This document shows positions 34,264 through 43,800 of a stretch of DNA of 64,000 nucleotides, piece by piece. The DNA is from Streptomyces sp. Root431 (GTDB lineage: Bacteria > Actinomycetota > Actinomycetes > Streptomycetales > Streptomycetaceae): NCBI RefSeq assembly GCF_001426585.1, contig NZ_LMEI01000012.1, forward strand, positions 54,962-118,961, given 5' to 3'. The translations under genes and the position numbers were made by a program. The notes under the pieces were generated by a model. That model saw nothing but the letters and a program-made list of their open reading frames with translations. It did not search any database and was not told the origin of the DNA. The first letter of the stretch is position 1, and each line of letters opens with the position of its first letter.

Positions 34264-34554
34264 ATGACCGCCCTGACCCAGACCGAGAAGACCGGCGCCC
34301 GTACCGACGAGGCGGCGACGCTGATCGGGGACGCCCGTGAGCGCATCGACTCCCTCGACGACCGGATCATCGGTCTCATCCAGGAACGGATGGCCGTCTC
34401 GGCCGTCATCCAGGAGGCCCGGATCTCCTCCGGCGGCCGCCGGGTGAACCTGGCGCGCGAGATGGAGGTCCTCGGCCACTTCCGTGACGCGCTGGGCAAG
34501 CCCGGCACGGCCCTCGCGATGACCATGCTGGAGCTGTGCCGGGGTCGCATCTGA
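34264..34554 (+). CDS. Chorismate mutase (AroQ-delta type)
   Basis: This 96-residue all-helical enzyme rearranges chorismate to prephenate, the first committed step to Phe and Tyr. The AroQ pattern is clear: RERIDSLDDRIIGLIQERMAVSAVIQEAR, then SSGGRRVNLAREMEVLGHF, ending LELCRGRI. It resembles the small M. tuberculosis enzyme Rv0948c, which has low activity alone and is stimulated by DAHP synthase. The ATG at 34264 is favoured over the ATG at 34252 because GGAG precedes it by six bases. Expression is probably controlled by the leader and terminator immediately upstream. Rv0948c also neighbours the pcrA-sucC interval. Confidence 0.93.
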   Translation: MTALTQTEKTGARTDEAATLIGDARERIDSLDDRIIGLIQERMAVSAVIQEARISSGGRRVNLAREMEVLGHFRDALGKPGTALAMTMLELCRGRI

Positions 34555-34926
34555 ACGACGGCGTCCGGGTAGGGCCCGCATCTGAGTTCGGTACCGCTCT
34601 CACCCGTACGGCGCGTGACCGCCCCGGACCCGGCTTCGTTGGTCCGGTTGTCCGTGCCAGCCAGGGGCGGGCCCGTAGAAACCACGCGTGGCTTCGCTGG
34701 GGCGTGTGGCGTACCTCCGGTGCGCCGTGGGACCTCGCACCAGCGCGTGTGGCCGGGCAGCAGGGGACAGCAGCCCGGTCACCCAGAAAGGGCGGTCGGC
34801 CCCGGGGACGCCCGGGGCCGGCCGCAACCGGCTCAGAACGAAACCCCGAACCCCGTCCCCCTCTCCTCCCGCTCCCCCTCCTCCTTCGTTTCTCTCCGCT
34901 CGGCGCAACCCCCCGGCGCCGACGCC

Positions 34927-34970
34927 AAAGGGCCCCGTACCGCGACCGGAATCGCGGCACGGGGCCCTTT
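34927..34970. terminator. Terminator hairpin
   Basis: The 12-base arms AAAGGGCCCCGT / ACGGGGCCCTTT enclose a further six-pair stem (CCGCGA / TCGCGG) after one mismatch, and end in TTTCCC. Suitable for the chorismate mutase transcript. Confidence 0.8.
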
Positions 34971-35001
34971 CCCGTGCGCCCGCACCTCCCGAAGCTCCAG
35001 C

Positions 35002-35015
35002 GTGACGCGCGTCAC
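35002..35015. promoter_or_regulatory. Perfect palindrome GTGACGCGCGTCAC (Crp-type match)
   Basis: This 14-base palindrome matches the pattern GTG-N6-G-N-CAC reported for Streptomyces Crp. It lies about 75 bases before a terminator with no clear gene between, so it may control a small RNA. Confidence 0.4.
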
Positions 35016-35089
35016 ACGAAGATCCTGTGCAACCGCTACAACCAATCCCGTCGGTCGCGGGTCATCTATGCAGCATCACCAAAAGCAGG

Positions 35090-35125
35090 AAAGGCGCTGC
35101 ACTCGGAGGGGGGTGCAGCGCCTTT
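35090..35125. terminator. Terminator hairpin downstream of the GMC oxidoreductase gene
   Basis: The perfect 13-base arms AAAGGCGCTGCAC / GTGCAGCGCCTTT are followed by TTTCTC on the plus strand. The hairpin lies 36 bases past the GMC oxidoreductase stop on the minus strand and can stop transcription in either direction. Confidence 0.8.
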
Positions 35126-35160
35126 TCTCATGCCTGGCTCACGCTTGGCTCATGCCCGGC

Positions 35161-37002
35161 TCACGCCCGGCTCTCCGGGTCCTTCTTCGGCGGGACCGCC
35201 GGGATCCCCAGGAACGGCAGCCGCAGGGCGCCGAAGGCCCCGGCCGGGACCGCCGGCGACTTCGGCTCGACCGCCGCGAGCCGTACGTACGCCTCTCCCT
35301 GCCGCGGCCGCGGGTCCTCCTCGCCCTTGTTCGGCCAGAAGGACATCGCCCGCTCCGCCTGCGCCGTGATCGTCAGGGACGGGTTCACGCCGAGGTTGGC
35401 GGAGACGGCCGCCCCGTCGACGACAGAGATCCCCGGGTGGCCGAAGAGCCGGTGGTACGGGTCGATGACGCCGGACGCGGCATCGGCGCCGATCGGGCAG
35501 CCGCCCAGGAAGTGGGCGGTGAGCGGGGTGCCCATCAGCTCGCCGACGTTGGAGCCGGCGAAGCCGTTGATCTCCTCGGCGAGGAGGGTCGCGGCCCGGG
35601 TGGCCTCCGGGATCTGGACCGGGTTCGGCGCGCCGTGCCCCTGGCGGGCCGTGAGCAGGCCCTTTCCGAGTCCGCCGGGCTTGCGGTAGGTCGTCAGGGA
35701 GTTGTCCAGGGACTGCATGACCAGCCCGATGATGGTCCGCTCCGACCAGTGCCAGTTGGAGAGCGAGCGGGCGGCGAGCGTCGGGTGCCGGAGCAGGTTG
35801 AGGAACCAGTTGCGCACCCGGTGGGCCCCGTAGGGCACCTGGAGGACGGTCAGTCCGCCCATGGAGTTGGAGCCCTTGCCGTACCGCACCGGCTCGATGT
35901 GGGTGTTCGCGTCGGGGTGGATCGAGGAGGTGATGGCGACGCCCTTGGTGAAGTCGGCCTTCGCCTTGCCGTGCCGCTTGCGGTAGCGCCGGTCGGTGGT
36001 CTGCGCGCCGACCAGGCCCTCGGAGTTGGTACGGGTGAGCTCGCCGAGCCGCTGCGAGATCCGGGGCAGCAGCCCGCCGTCCTTCATCCGGTGCAGCAGG
36101 GTCTGCGTGCCGTACGTACCGGCCGCGATCACCACGCGGCGGGCGCGGAAGGTCCGGCCCTTCCCCTTCTTCCGGTTGTCGGTGGGGAGGGTCTGCACCG
36201 CGTAGCCGCCCCGCGAGTCCTCGGTGACGGTGACGACCGTGGTCATGGGGTGGACGGTGGCCCCCGCCTTCTCGGCGAGGTGCAGGTAGTTCTCGTTCAG
36301 GGTGTTCTTGGCGCCGTGGCGGCAGCCCGTCATGCACTCGCCGCACTCGGTGCAGGCGCGCCGGGCCGGGCCGGCGCCGCCGAAGTACGGGTCGGCGACC
36401 TCCCCGCCCGGCTTCGCCTTCGCCGTGCCGCCCCCCTCCCCGCCGACGGCGTCCTTGCCGTCACCGAAGAAGACCCCGACCGGCGCCATGTGGAAGGTGT
36501 CGCCGATGCCCATGGCCTGCGCGGCCGCCTTGAGGTGCACGTCCGAGGGGGTCGTCGTCGGGTTGAGCCGCACGCCGAGCATCCGCTGCGCCTGGTCGTA
36601 GTACGGCCGCAGCTCGTCCTGCCAGTCGGTGATGCCCTTCCACTGCGGGTCGTCGAAGAACGGCTTGGGCGGTACGTAGAGGGTGTTGGCGTAGTTGAGG
36701 GAGCCGCCGCCGACGCCCGCGCCCGCGAGCACCATCACGTTGCCCAGCAGGTGGATGCGCTGGATGCCGTAGAGACCGAGGGCCGGGGCCCACAGGAAGT
36801 TCTTCACGTCCCAGGAGTTCTTCGGCAGGGTCGCGCGGGTGAAGCGGCGCCCGGCCTCCAGGACGCCGACCCGGTAGCCCTTCTCGGTGAGCCGGAGGGC
36901 GGTGACCGAACCGCCGAAGCCGGAGCCGACCACGAGGACGTCGTAGTCGTACGCGTCGTCCTCCGCCTGCTCCTGATTTTGGGTAGGGGGTACCGCGGTC
37001 AT
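35161..37002 (-). CDS. GMC-family FAD oxidoreductase (cholesterol oxidase-like, ChoD type)
   Basis: This 613-residue flavoenzyme has the FAD dinucleotide motif GSGFGGS at residues 26-32, a GMC signature (LAGAGVGGGSLNYANTLYVPP near 92-112) and a C-terminal substrate/FAD domain with LGGCPIG and GHPGISVVDGAAV. Residues C217, C220, C223 and C227 form CxxCxxCxxxC (CTECGECMTGC), a ferredoxin-like cluster motif rare in GMC enzymes outside the ChoD group. Substrates of this group are sterols or other hydrophobic alcohols. No secretion signal is present, so it is cytoplasmic. The 85-base gap to the SSADH gene upstream suggests a two-gene transcript. Confidence 0.9.
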   Translation of the reverse strand: MTAVPPTQNQEQAEDDAYDYDVLVVGSGFGGSVTALRLTEKGYRVGVLEAGRRFTRATLPKNSWDVKNFLWAPALGLYGIQRIHLLGNVMVLAGAGVGGGSLNYANTLYVPPKPFFDDPQWKGITDWQDELRPYYDQAQRMLGVRLNPTTTPSDVHLKAAAQAMGIGDTFHMAPVGVFFGDGKDAVGGEGGGTAKAKPGGEVADPYFGGAGPARRACTECGECMTGCRHGAKNTLNENYLHLAEKAGATVHPMTTVVTVTEDSRGGYAVQTLPTDNRKKGKGRTFRARRVVIAAGTYGTQTLLHRMKDGGLLPRISQRLGELTRTNSEGLVGAQTTDRRYRKRHGKAKADFTKGVAITSSIHPDANTHIEPVRYGKGSNSMGGLTVLQVPYGAHRVRNWFLNLLRHPTLAARSLSNWHWSERTIIGLVMQSLDNSLTTYRKPGGLGKGLLTARQGHGAPNPVQIPEATRAATLLAEEINGFAGSNVGELMGTPLTAHFLGGCPIGADAASGVIDPYHRLFGHPGISVVDGAAVSANLGVNPSLTITAQAERAMSFWPNKGEEDPRPRQGEAYVRLAAVEPKSPAVPAGAFGALRLPFLGIPAVPPKKDPESRA

Positions 37003-37087
37003 GGCTCTCCTCGTACGGAAAGGGCGGAAAGGGGCGGTAGCGGTCGGGAGCCCGGCCCGGGGTCCGGCCCGGGGCGGCGTCCGGGCG

Positions 37088-38752
37088 TCAGCGCAGGCGC
37101 AGGGCCTTCATCGCCTTCAGGGACAGGCTCATCACGGCGGCGTACTTCTCGTCGTCCATGCCGAAGGACGGCGCGAGCGGCATCAGCCGCTGCTGGGCGA
37201 CGGTCTGGGCCTCGGTGTACTTGAGGATGCCCTCCGATCCGTGGCGGCGGCCGAGCCCGGAGTCCTTCATGCCGCCCATCGGGGACTGCACGCTGCCGTA
37301 GGCCGGCGCGTACCCCTCGTTGATGTTGACGGTGCCGGTGCGCAGCCGGGCCGCGACGGCGTGGCCGCGGCGCGAGTCCTTCGTCCAGACGGAGGAGTTC
37401 AGGCCGTACGGGGTGGCGTTGGCGAGGTCGACGACCTCGTCCTCGTCCGTGAAGCGGTAGATCGAGACGACCGGGCCGAAGGTCTCCTCGGAGCAGACGG
37501 CCATCGGGGCCTCGACGCCGTCGAGGATGGTCGGCTCGTAGAAGAGGGGGCCGATGTCGGGGCGGGCGACGCCGCCGGCGACGAGCCTGGCGCCCTTGGC
37601 GACGGCCTCCTCGACGTGCTTCGTGACCGTCTCCAGCTGCCGGTCGCCGACGAGGGAGCCCATGTCCGCCCCGTACGCGAGGGAGCTGCCGAGCCGCATG
37701 GCCTTGGTGCGGGCGGCGAAGCGGTCGAGGAAGGCGTCGGCGATCGACTCGTGGACGTACAGCCGCTCGATGGAGATGCAGAGCTGTCCCGCGGAGGAGA
37801 AGCAGGCGCGGACGGCTCCGGCGGCGGCCTTCTCGATGTCGGCGTCCTTCAGGACGAGCATCGCGTTCTTGCCGCCGAGTTCGAGGGAGACACCGACGAG
37901 CCGGGCCGCCGCGCCCTGGGCGACCTCGCGGCCGGTGCGGGTGGAGCCGGTGAAGGAGACGTAGTCGGCGTGCTTGACGACCTCGGGGCCGACGACCGGG
38001 CCCTCGCCCAGGACGACCTGGAAGACCTCGGCGGGCAGCCCGGCCTCGACGAGCAGGTCACGGGCCCACAGTGCGGTGAGCGCGGTCTCGGTGTCGGGCT
38101 TCATGACGACCGCGTTGCCCGAGACGAAGGCGGGGAGCGCGTCGCCGACGGAGAGCTCCAGCGGGTAGTTCCAGGGCGCGATCTGGCCGACGACCCCGCG
38201 CGGCTGGCGCAGCTCGGTGACCTTGGTGAGGGTCGGTACGACTCCCGTGTGGCGCTTGGCGCGCAGGTAAGAGGCGGCCTTGCGGCCGTAGTGGCGGGCC
38301 GCGACGGAGACCGCCTGGACCTCCTCGTGGGCGTGGAGGCGCGCCTTGCCCGTCTCCAGCTGGATGAGGTCGAGGACCTCGGACTGTCGCTGGAGGACGA
38401 GGTCGTGGAAGCGGAGGAGGACGGCGGCGCGGGCCTTGACCGGGGTGGCGGCCCAGGCCGGCTGGGCGGCGCGGGCGCGCGCGAAGGCCTCGGCGACGTC
38501 CTCGGGGGTGGACTCGGGCAGCTCCGCCAGCTTCTCCCCGGTGAAGGGGGTGTGGTTGGCGGTACGGCCGGAGCCGACGACCCCGCGGACGAGCCGGGCG
38601 GCCACCTCGGGCGTCACGACGTCGGCGGCGGTCCGCACGCCGGCGGGCGCGGGCGCGACCGGGTTGGTCGCGCCGGCGGGCGCGGCCGCTCCGTCCTGCG
38701 CGGCGGGGGCGTCGGGAACCGAGGGGGCGGCGGGGGCCTGCGAGTCCGTCAT
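37088..38752 (-). CDS. gabD2: Succinate-semialdehyde dehydrogenase (NADP+)
   Basis: This 554-residue aldehyde dehydrogenase probably oxidises succinate semialdehyde to succinate, feeding the TCA cycle downstream of SucCD. Catalytic elements are VGQIAPWNYPLELSVGDALP, the general base in LELGGKNAMLV, and the nucleophile Cys in FSSAGQLCISIERLYV. The N-terminal 40 residues are an Ala/Pro-rich extension not needed for the fold. The sequence is closer to the GabD2 group of actinobacteria than to E. coli GabD, by its APWNYPLELS and MGGMKDSGLGRRHG segments. It is transcribed toward the GMC oxidoreductase. Confidence 0.9.
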   Translation of the reverse strand: MTDSQAPAAPSVPDAPAAQDGAAAPAGATNPVAPAPAGVRTAADVVTPEVAARLVRGVVGSGRTANHTPFTGEKLAELPESTPEDVAEAFARARAAQPAWAATPVKARAAVLLRFHDLVLQRQSEVLDLIQLETGKARLHAHEEVQAVSVAARHYGRKAASYLRAKRHTGVVPTLTKVTELRQPRGVVGQIAPWNYPLELSVGDALPAFVSGNAVVMKPDTETALTALWARDLLVEAGLPAEVFQVVLGEGPVVGPEVVKHADYVSFTGSTRTGREVAQGAAARLVGVSLELGGKNAMLVLKDADIEKAAAGAVRACFSSAGQLCISIERLYVHESIADAFLDRFAARTKAMRLGSSLAYGADMGSLVGDRQLETVTKHVEEAVAKGARLVAGGVARPDIGPLFYEPTILDGVEAPMAVCSEETFGPVVSIYRFTDEDEVVDLANATPYGLNSSVWTKDSRRGHAVAARLRTGTVNINEGYAPAYGSVQSPMGGMKDSGLGRRHGSEGILKYTEAQTVAQQRLMPLAPSFGMDDEKYAAVMSLSLKAMKALRLR

Positions 38753-38843
38753 GAGGGCGAGCGTAGGCGGCGTTCCGCCCTTTGGGTACCCGTCGGTAAC
38801 GCGTTTTCACCGGCTGCACACATCGCGCCAGCGATCACTGGCA

Positions 38844-38888
38844 CATAAGCCCTGATCAGCGGCTTATGGCTGCGGGCAGGCCCCGCAG
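38844..38888. terminator. Double hairpin downstream of the kinase gene
   Basis: The arms CATAAGCC / GGCTTATG (38844-38851 and 38861-38868) enclose CTGATCAG, itself a palindrome. CTGCGGG / CCCGCAG (38870-38888) forms a second stem. Together they lie just past the stop of the Ser/Thr kinase gene on the minus strand. Confidence 0.65.
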
Positions 38889-38916
38889 ACCCCCTCAGGA
38901 GATTTTTCCGGAGGAT

Positions 38917-40698
38917 TCAGTCGCCCGGCGCCCGCCAGTGCTGGACGACGATGTCGAACTGCTCGCGGGTGGTCTCCCAGCTCGACTCCGGCGAGGACAT
39001 GTACAGGGCGTACTCCGTGCCGTCGTCCTCGTAGTACATGAGGTCGATCGCGTGCCGCGGCCCGGGGAACTCCTTCTTCTCCGTCCAGCTGAACTCCCAC
39101 TGGACGGACCGGACCTGGTCGCGGTAGGTGACCTGGCCGAGCTTGTGCCGGGTGTAGTCCATCCGCTTCTGCAGGACGCGCTCCAGGTCGAGGGCGTGCA
39201 TGTACGGGTTCTCGAAGTCGGGGCTCTTGTCGACGCTGATCCGGATGCGGTGGTTGCCGTTGTCCGGGGTGTAGTCGACCTGGTCGCCCGCCGTCTGCCG
39301 CTTCCAGCCCTTCGGTACGAGGAGGCTGAAGCCCTTCGGGTCGACGACGCGGTGCCAGCCGTCCGGGATGCCGGTCCCGGTGCCCTTGGTGGAGGGGGCC
39401 GGGCCGGTGGCCGTGGTCCGTCCGCCGCCGCCGCCGTCACGGTCGCCGCCCGCGTACTGCATGGCCGCGAAGACGGCGCCGCCCGCGACGGCACCGGCGA
39501 GCAGGGCCGCGAGGACGACGGTGCGCCAGCGGCCCCGGCCGCCCGAAGACGCGGGGGTGGAGGGGAGCAGGGTGGGAGGTGACTGCGCCGGCTGGTGGCC
39601 GTGGGCCGACCGGGGCTCGTTGGCCGGGTGCGGCCACGGTGCCGTGGACGTCCGGGGCCGGCCGGGCTTCCCGCCCGTGCTCCCCGTGTCCGCCGAGTCC
39701 GCGGACGCGCCGGACGAGCCCGCCGAGCCCGCGGACGAGCCCGTGGAGTCCGCCGTACCCGCCTCGTCGCCCGCGGTCGTCCGGTCTCCCCCGACCGGGC
39801 CCGTCGTCAGGCCCTCCCTCGCCACGCGCTGCGTCGGCACGTACGCCTGCGCCGCCTGCGGCGTCCGTCCCTCCATCGCGTCGAGCAGCATCCGCTCGGC
39901 CTCGTCCGCGCGCGGACGGTGGCCCGGATCCTTGCGCAGCAGCGCCACGATGACGGGCGCGAGCGGCCCCGCCTGCTCCGGGTACGGCGGCTCCTCCGTC
40001 ACCACGGCCTGCATCGTGCTGATCGGAGAGGTCCGGCGGAACGGCGAGGTCCCCTCCACCGCCGTGTACAACGTGGCCCCGAGGGACCAGAGGTCGGAGG
40101 CGGGACCGGGATCGCCGCCCCGTACCCGCTCGGGCGCCAGATAGTCGATGGAACCGACGATCTCCCCCGTACGCGTGATCGTCGAGTCCCCCTCGATCGC
40201 CGCGATCCCGAAGTCGGTGATCAGTACGCGCCCGTCCCGCGCCAGCAGGACGTTGCCCGGCTTGACGTCGCGGTGCAGCACCCCGGCCGCGTGCGCGGCG
40301 CGCAGCGCGCCGAGGACGTGCAGCCCGACCCTGGCCGCCTCACGGGGTTCGAGCGCGCCCGTCTCCTTGGCGGCGTCGGCGAGCGAGGGCCCGTCGACGT
40401 ACTGCATGACGATCCACGGACGGCTGTCGTGCTCCAGGACGTCGTGGACGGTGACCACGCCCGGGTGGGTGATCCGCGCGGCGGCCCTGGCTTCCTTCTG
40501 CGTCCGCGCGTGCAGCACGAGCCGGTCGGCCTCCGCCACGAACCGACCCGCCGTCAGCTCCTTCACCGCGACCACGCGGTGCAGCACCTCGTCGTGCGCG
40601 CGCCAGACCTTGCCCATACCGCCGCGTCCGATGCACTCGCCGAGCCGGTAACGACCCGCGAGCAACAACCCCGCTCCTGTGCTCTGAGAATGTTCCAC
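38917..40698 (-). CDS. Membrane Ser/Thr protein kinase (Hanks type), first of three
   Basis: This 593-residue kinase has a complete catalytic domain at residues about 15-270: GRGGMGKVW, VAVKEL, HRDVKPGN, DFGIAAIEGD, APERVRGG and SDLWSLG. A Thr/Ser-rich linker leads to one membrane helix near 395-415 and an extracellular C-terminal domain of about 150 residues (DPKGFSLLVPKGWKR ... EQFDIVVQHW). The same type of domain ends the next two kinases, so they form a paralogous set. The GTG at 40698 begins VEHSQSTGAG. It is likely autophosphorylating and senses something at the cell surface. Confidence 0.95.
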   Translation of the reverse strand: MEHSQSTGAGLLLAGRYRLGECIGRGGMGKVWRAHDEVLHRVVAVKELTAGRFVAEADRLVLHARTQKEARAAARITHPGVVTVHDVLEHDSRPWIVMQYVDGPSLADAAKETGALEPREAARVGLHVLGALRAAHAAGVLHRDVKPGNVLLARDGRVLITDFGIAAIEGDSTITRTGEIVGSIDYLAPERVRGGDPGPASDLWSLGATLYTAVEGTSPFRRTSPISTMQAVVTEEPPYPEQAGPLAPVIVALLRKDPGHRPRADEAERMLLDAMEGRTPQAAQAYVPTQRVAREGLTTGPVGGDRTTAGDEAGTADSTGSSAGSAGSSGASADSADTGSTGGKPGRPRTSTAPWPHPANEPRSAHGHQPAQSPPTLLPSTPASSGGRGRWRTVVLAALLAGAVAGGAVFAAMQYAGGDRDGGGGGRTTATGPAPSTKGTGTGIPDGWHRVVDPKGFSLLVPKGWKRQTAGDQVDYTPDNGNHRIRISVDKSPDFENPYMHALDLERVLQKRMDYTRHKLGQVTYRDQVRSVQWEFSWTEKKEFPGPRHAIDLMYYEDDGTEYALYMSSPESSWETTREQFDIVVQHWRAPGD

Positions 40699-40859
40699 TT
40701 GCCCCCGCCCGTTCCTTCGGGTGACAGGTTACGGAGGGGGGCGGGCGGTGCGGAACCTCGGGGCTGCCATAGGAACAGCACTGTGACCAGGGGCCGGTGA
40801 CGGCCCGGTATCGCGGCCGGTCCGCGCACCGCCCCGGACGGGTCAGCGCCCCGGACGGG

Positions 40860-43800
40860 TCAGCGTCCCGGGCGGAAGCCCTTCGTGGCCTCGTCGTAGA
40901 TCTCGGAGACCTTGTCCCGCTCGCTGTTCGGGCCGATGACCACCACGACGTGGTAGCGGCCGCCGGAGATGACGGCGAGGTTCCTGACGGAGACCTGACG
41001 CCCGGTGCTGTCCAGCCACCAGTAACTGCCCGTGGCCGTCGCCGTCGTGCCGATGTCGACCCGGCGGGACGACTCCGTACCGGACCAACTGGACGCGCGC
41101 AACGGCTCCAGCTCGCGCTCCCTGGTGTTCTGGTACTCCAGCGGGTCGGATCCGTGGTCGGCGACCGAGTCCCTGCCCGGGACCACGATCATCGTGAAAT
41201 CGCCGCCCGTGTAGCGCACTTGCCCGGCGTCGTTGACCGGGCTGCGCCGCCAGCCGTTCGGGACCCCGATCCGGAAGCCCTCCGGGTCCTGGCGCAGGGT
41301 GTACCCGGCGGCCAGGGCGGGGCCCGACGGATCCGCCGGGGGTGGGGTGGTGTAGGGCTTGGTGGGCTTGGAGGACGGCTCGGTCGACGGCTCGGTCGAC
41401 GGTTCGGCGGGCGCGTCCGTGGTCGCGGACGGGGCGCCCGTGGGCGCGTTGGTACGCGGGGACTGACCGGCCGTCGGAGTGCCCGCGCCCGGCTCCCCCT
41501 CGCCCGGCAGGAAGAAGACCGCGTACGCCACGGCCCCGCCGAGCAGGAGCAGGACGAGGAGCAGCAGCGTACGGCCGAGGGCGCGCGGCGAGCCGTCGCC
41601 CCGGGCGGGGTTGCGGGGCGCGCGCGGGGTCCTGGGAGCGCGGGGCGCGCGCTGGGGGATCTCCTCCTGGTACTCCGCCCGCGTGTCGGCGTACCCGCTG
41701 TCGTACCCGCTGTCGTACCCGCTGTCGTGCGCGACCTCGGGACCGGCCTCGTGCAAGGCCGCCGCGGGCGGCGCGGGGCGGGGGTCCTTGCCCCGCTTGT
41801 GCCGGTGCCGACCGGCTGCGGTGCCCGCTCCCTTGCGGCGCCGGCGCACCAACTCGCCGCGGCGGCGCACGATCGGCAGCCGCGTCTCGTCGAAGGACGG
41901 CAGCGGTACGACTCCGAGGCCCGCCTCGGGCTCCGGGGCCGAGCGCACGAGGGAGCGCAGCCAGCCGCGCAGCTCCTCGAAGTCGGGGCGCTCGGTGGGG
42001 TCCTGGCGCAGCAGGGACTCCACGATCGGGCGCAGCGGCCCGCACTCCTCGGCGAAGGCGGGCGGCTCGGCGCAGACCAGCTGGACGAGCTCGGCTGCGC
42101 TGTCCTCCGGGTAGGGGGCGTGGCCCTGGACGGCCCGGTAGAGGAGCGCGCCCAGCGCCCACAGGTCGGTGGCGGGGCCGATCGGCGGGGCGAGCCGCCA
42201 GTTCTCGTGCACGGGACCGGCCTGCTCGGGCGCCCAGCGCTCGGTGACCGCACCGACGACGGCGATCCGGGTCTGGCGCGCCCTCTCGGCGTCGAGGCGC
42301 GTGGTGGGGCCGCGGTGGGCTTGGGCCGGTACGGCGACGCGCTCGGGCGGCCCGGGGGCGCCGGCGGGCACCGGGAGGCTCGCGGGGTCCGGGGTCGCGG
42401 CCGTGTAGCCGGCGGGCAGCGCCGGGCGGCCCGAGCCGGGCAGCACGGGGCCGGAGCCGCCCGCGGGGATCGGTCCGGAGCCGTCGCGCGCGGCGTGCGG
42501 CCCGTCGCTCCAGTTCCCGGCCAGGTGGACGCGCGGCGGAGGACCGGCCTGCGGGCCGCGGTACGCCGTACCGCCGCCCTCGTCGTCCTCGTCGTCGTCC
42601 TCGTCGTCGTCCGCCGTCTGCGACCACCACTGCGGCTCGGGCGCGCCGGACGCGGGCACCGGGGCGGGCGGCGGGGGTGTGGGTGCGGCGGGGGGATCCG
42701 TCGGCGCGGAGCGCTGGACGGGGAGCGCCCCCGATTCGCCGAGCCGCGCCGCGGCACGGGCCCCCGCGCGGTACGCGGCGATGGCCCCGGCCCGCGCGGC
42801 CCGCACGTCGGCGGTGGGCGGCGTGGCGGCGGCCGGGGGCTCCGCCCCGGCCCGGGGCTCGGCCGAGGCCCTCGCCCCCGCACCGTACGGGTCGACGCCG
42901 TAGGGCTCACGCCCGTACGCGCCGGATCCGGAAGCGTCGTCTCCGGACACGTCGGATCCGGGCGCGTCGGAACCGTCCGGGTCGGAACCGGCGGGGTCGA
43001 ACTCGCCGCCGTAGCTCCCGCCGCCATACACGTCAGTCCCGTACGAATCGGACCCGTACGCGTCAGTCCCGTACGAGTCGGACCCGTACGGCTCGGGCCC
43101 GAAGTCGTCGCCCGTCTCGCCGAGAAGCTCCTCGTCCGAGTCCGCCCCGTACAGGGCCTCCTCGTAGACCTCGGCTTCCTCGGCTTCCTCGGCCTCCTCC
43201 GCGTCCTCCTCCTCGGTCTCCTCGTAGACCTCGGCCTCGTACAGGTCGGAGCTGTACACCTCGGCGAACTCGGGCTCGGGCGCGAGCGGGAAGTCGGGCT
43301 CGAACTCGCGGGACGCGAAACCGGAGCCCGTCCCGGGCGCCGCCCCGGCGCCGTACCTCGCCCCGAACTCCCGCCCCTCGTCCCCCGGCTCCGGCACGGG
43401 CGCGTAGCCGCACAGGGCCTCCTCCGCGGCGCCCACGGCGAGGCCCGTGAGGACCACCCGGCCGTCGTCGCAGACGAGCACGGTCCGGGAGGTGATATTC
43501 CGGTGGACCCAGCCGTGGGCGTGGAGCGCGCGCAGGGCGGTGAGGACGTCAGCGCCGATCTCGGCCGCGCGGTACGGGCTCAGGGGCTGCTCGGCGAGGA
43601 GCGCGGCGAGCGGCCTGGCGGCCACGACCTCGCTCACTATCCACAGCGACCCGGCTTCCGCGAAGACGTCGAAGACCTGGTCGAGGAGCGGATGGTCGGG
43701 GATCTGCGCGGCGGCCTGGGCGGCCTCGATGGCCCGGCGCACGACGGGCTCGGCCGGTCGGCGGGTCGCCCGCCCCGCGCTCCCGTAGGCCTGGGCGGGA

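Larger units (their letters stand above)
34555..35160. other. Large intergenic region after chorismate mutase
   Basis: Six hundred bases without a convincing gene. There is a minus-strand open frame at 34600-34908 with no recognisable features. From left to right the region contains a GC hairpin at 34797-34820 (10-base perfect stem), a pyrimidine-rich tract at about 34855-34895, a terminator at 34927-34970, a 14-base palindrome at 35002-35015, and a second terminator at 35090-35125. Confidence 0.5.

Noticed and set aside
34600..34908. Minus-strand open frame of about 100 codons after chorismate mutase
   Set aside because: No ribosome-binding site, no motif, and the composition is what random high-GC sequence gives. 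The region is better explained by hairpins and terminators.
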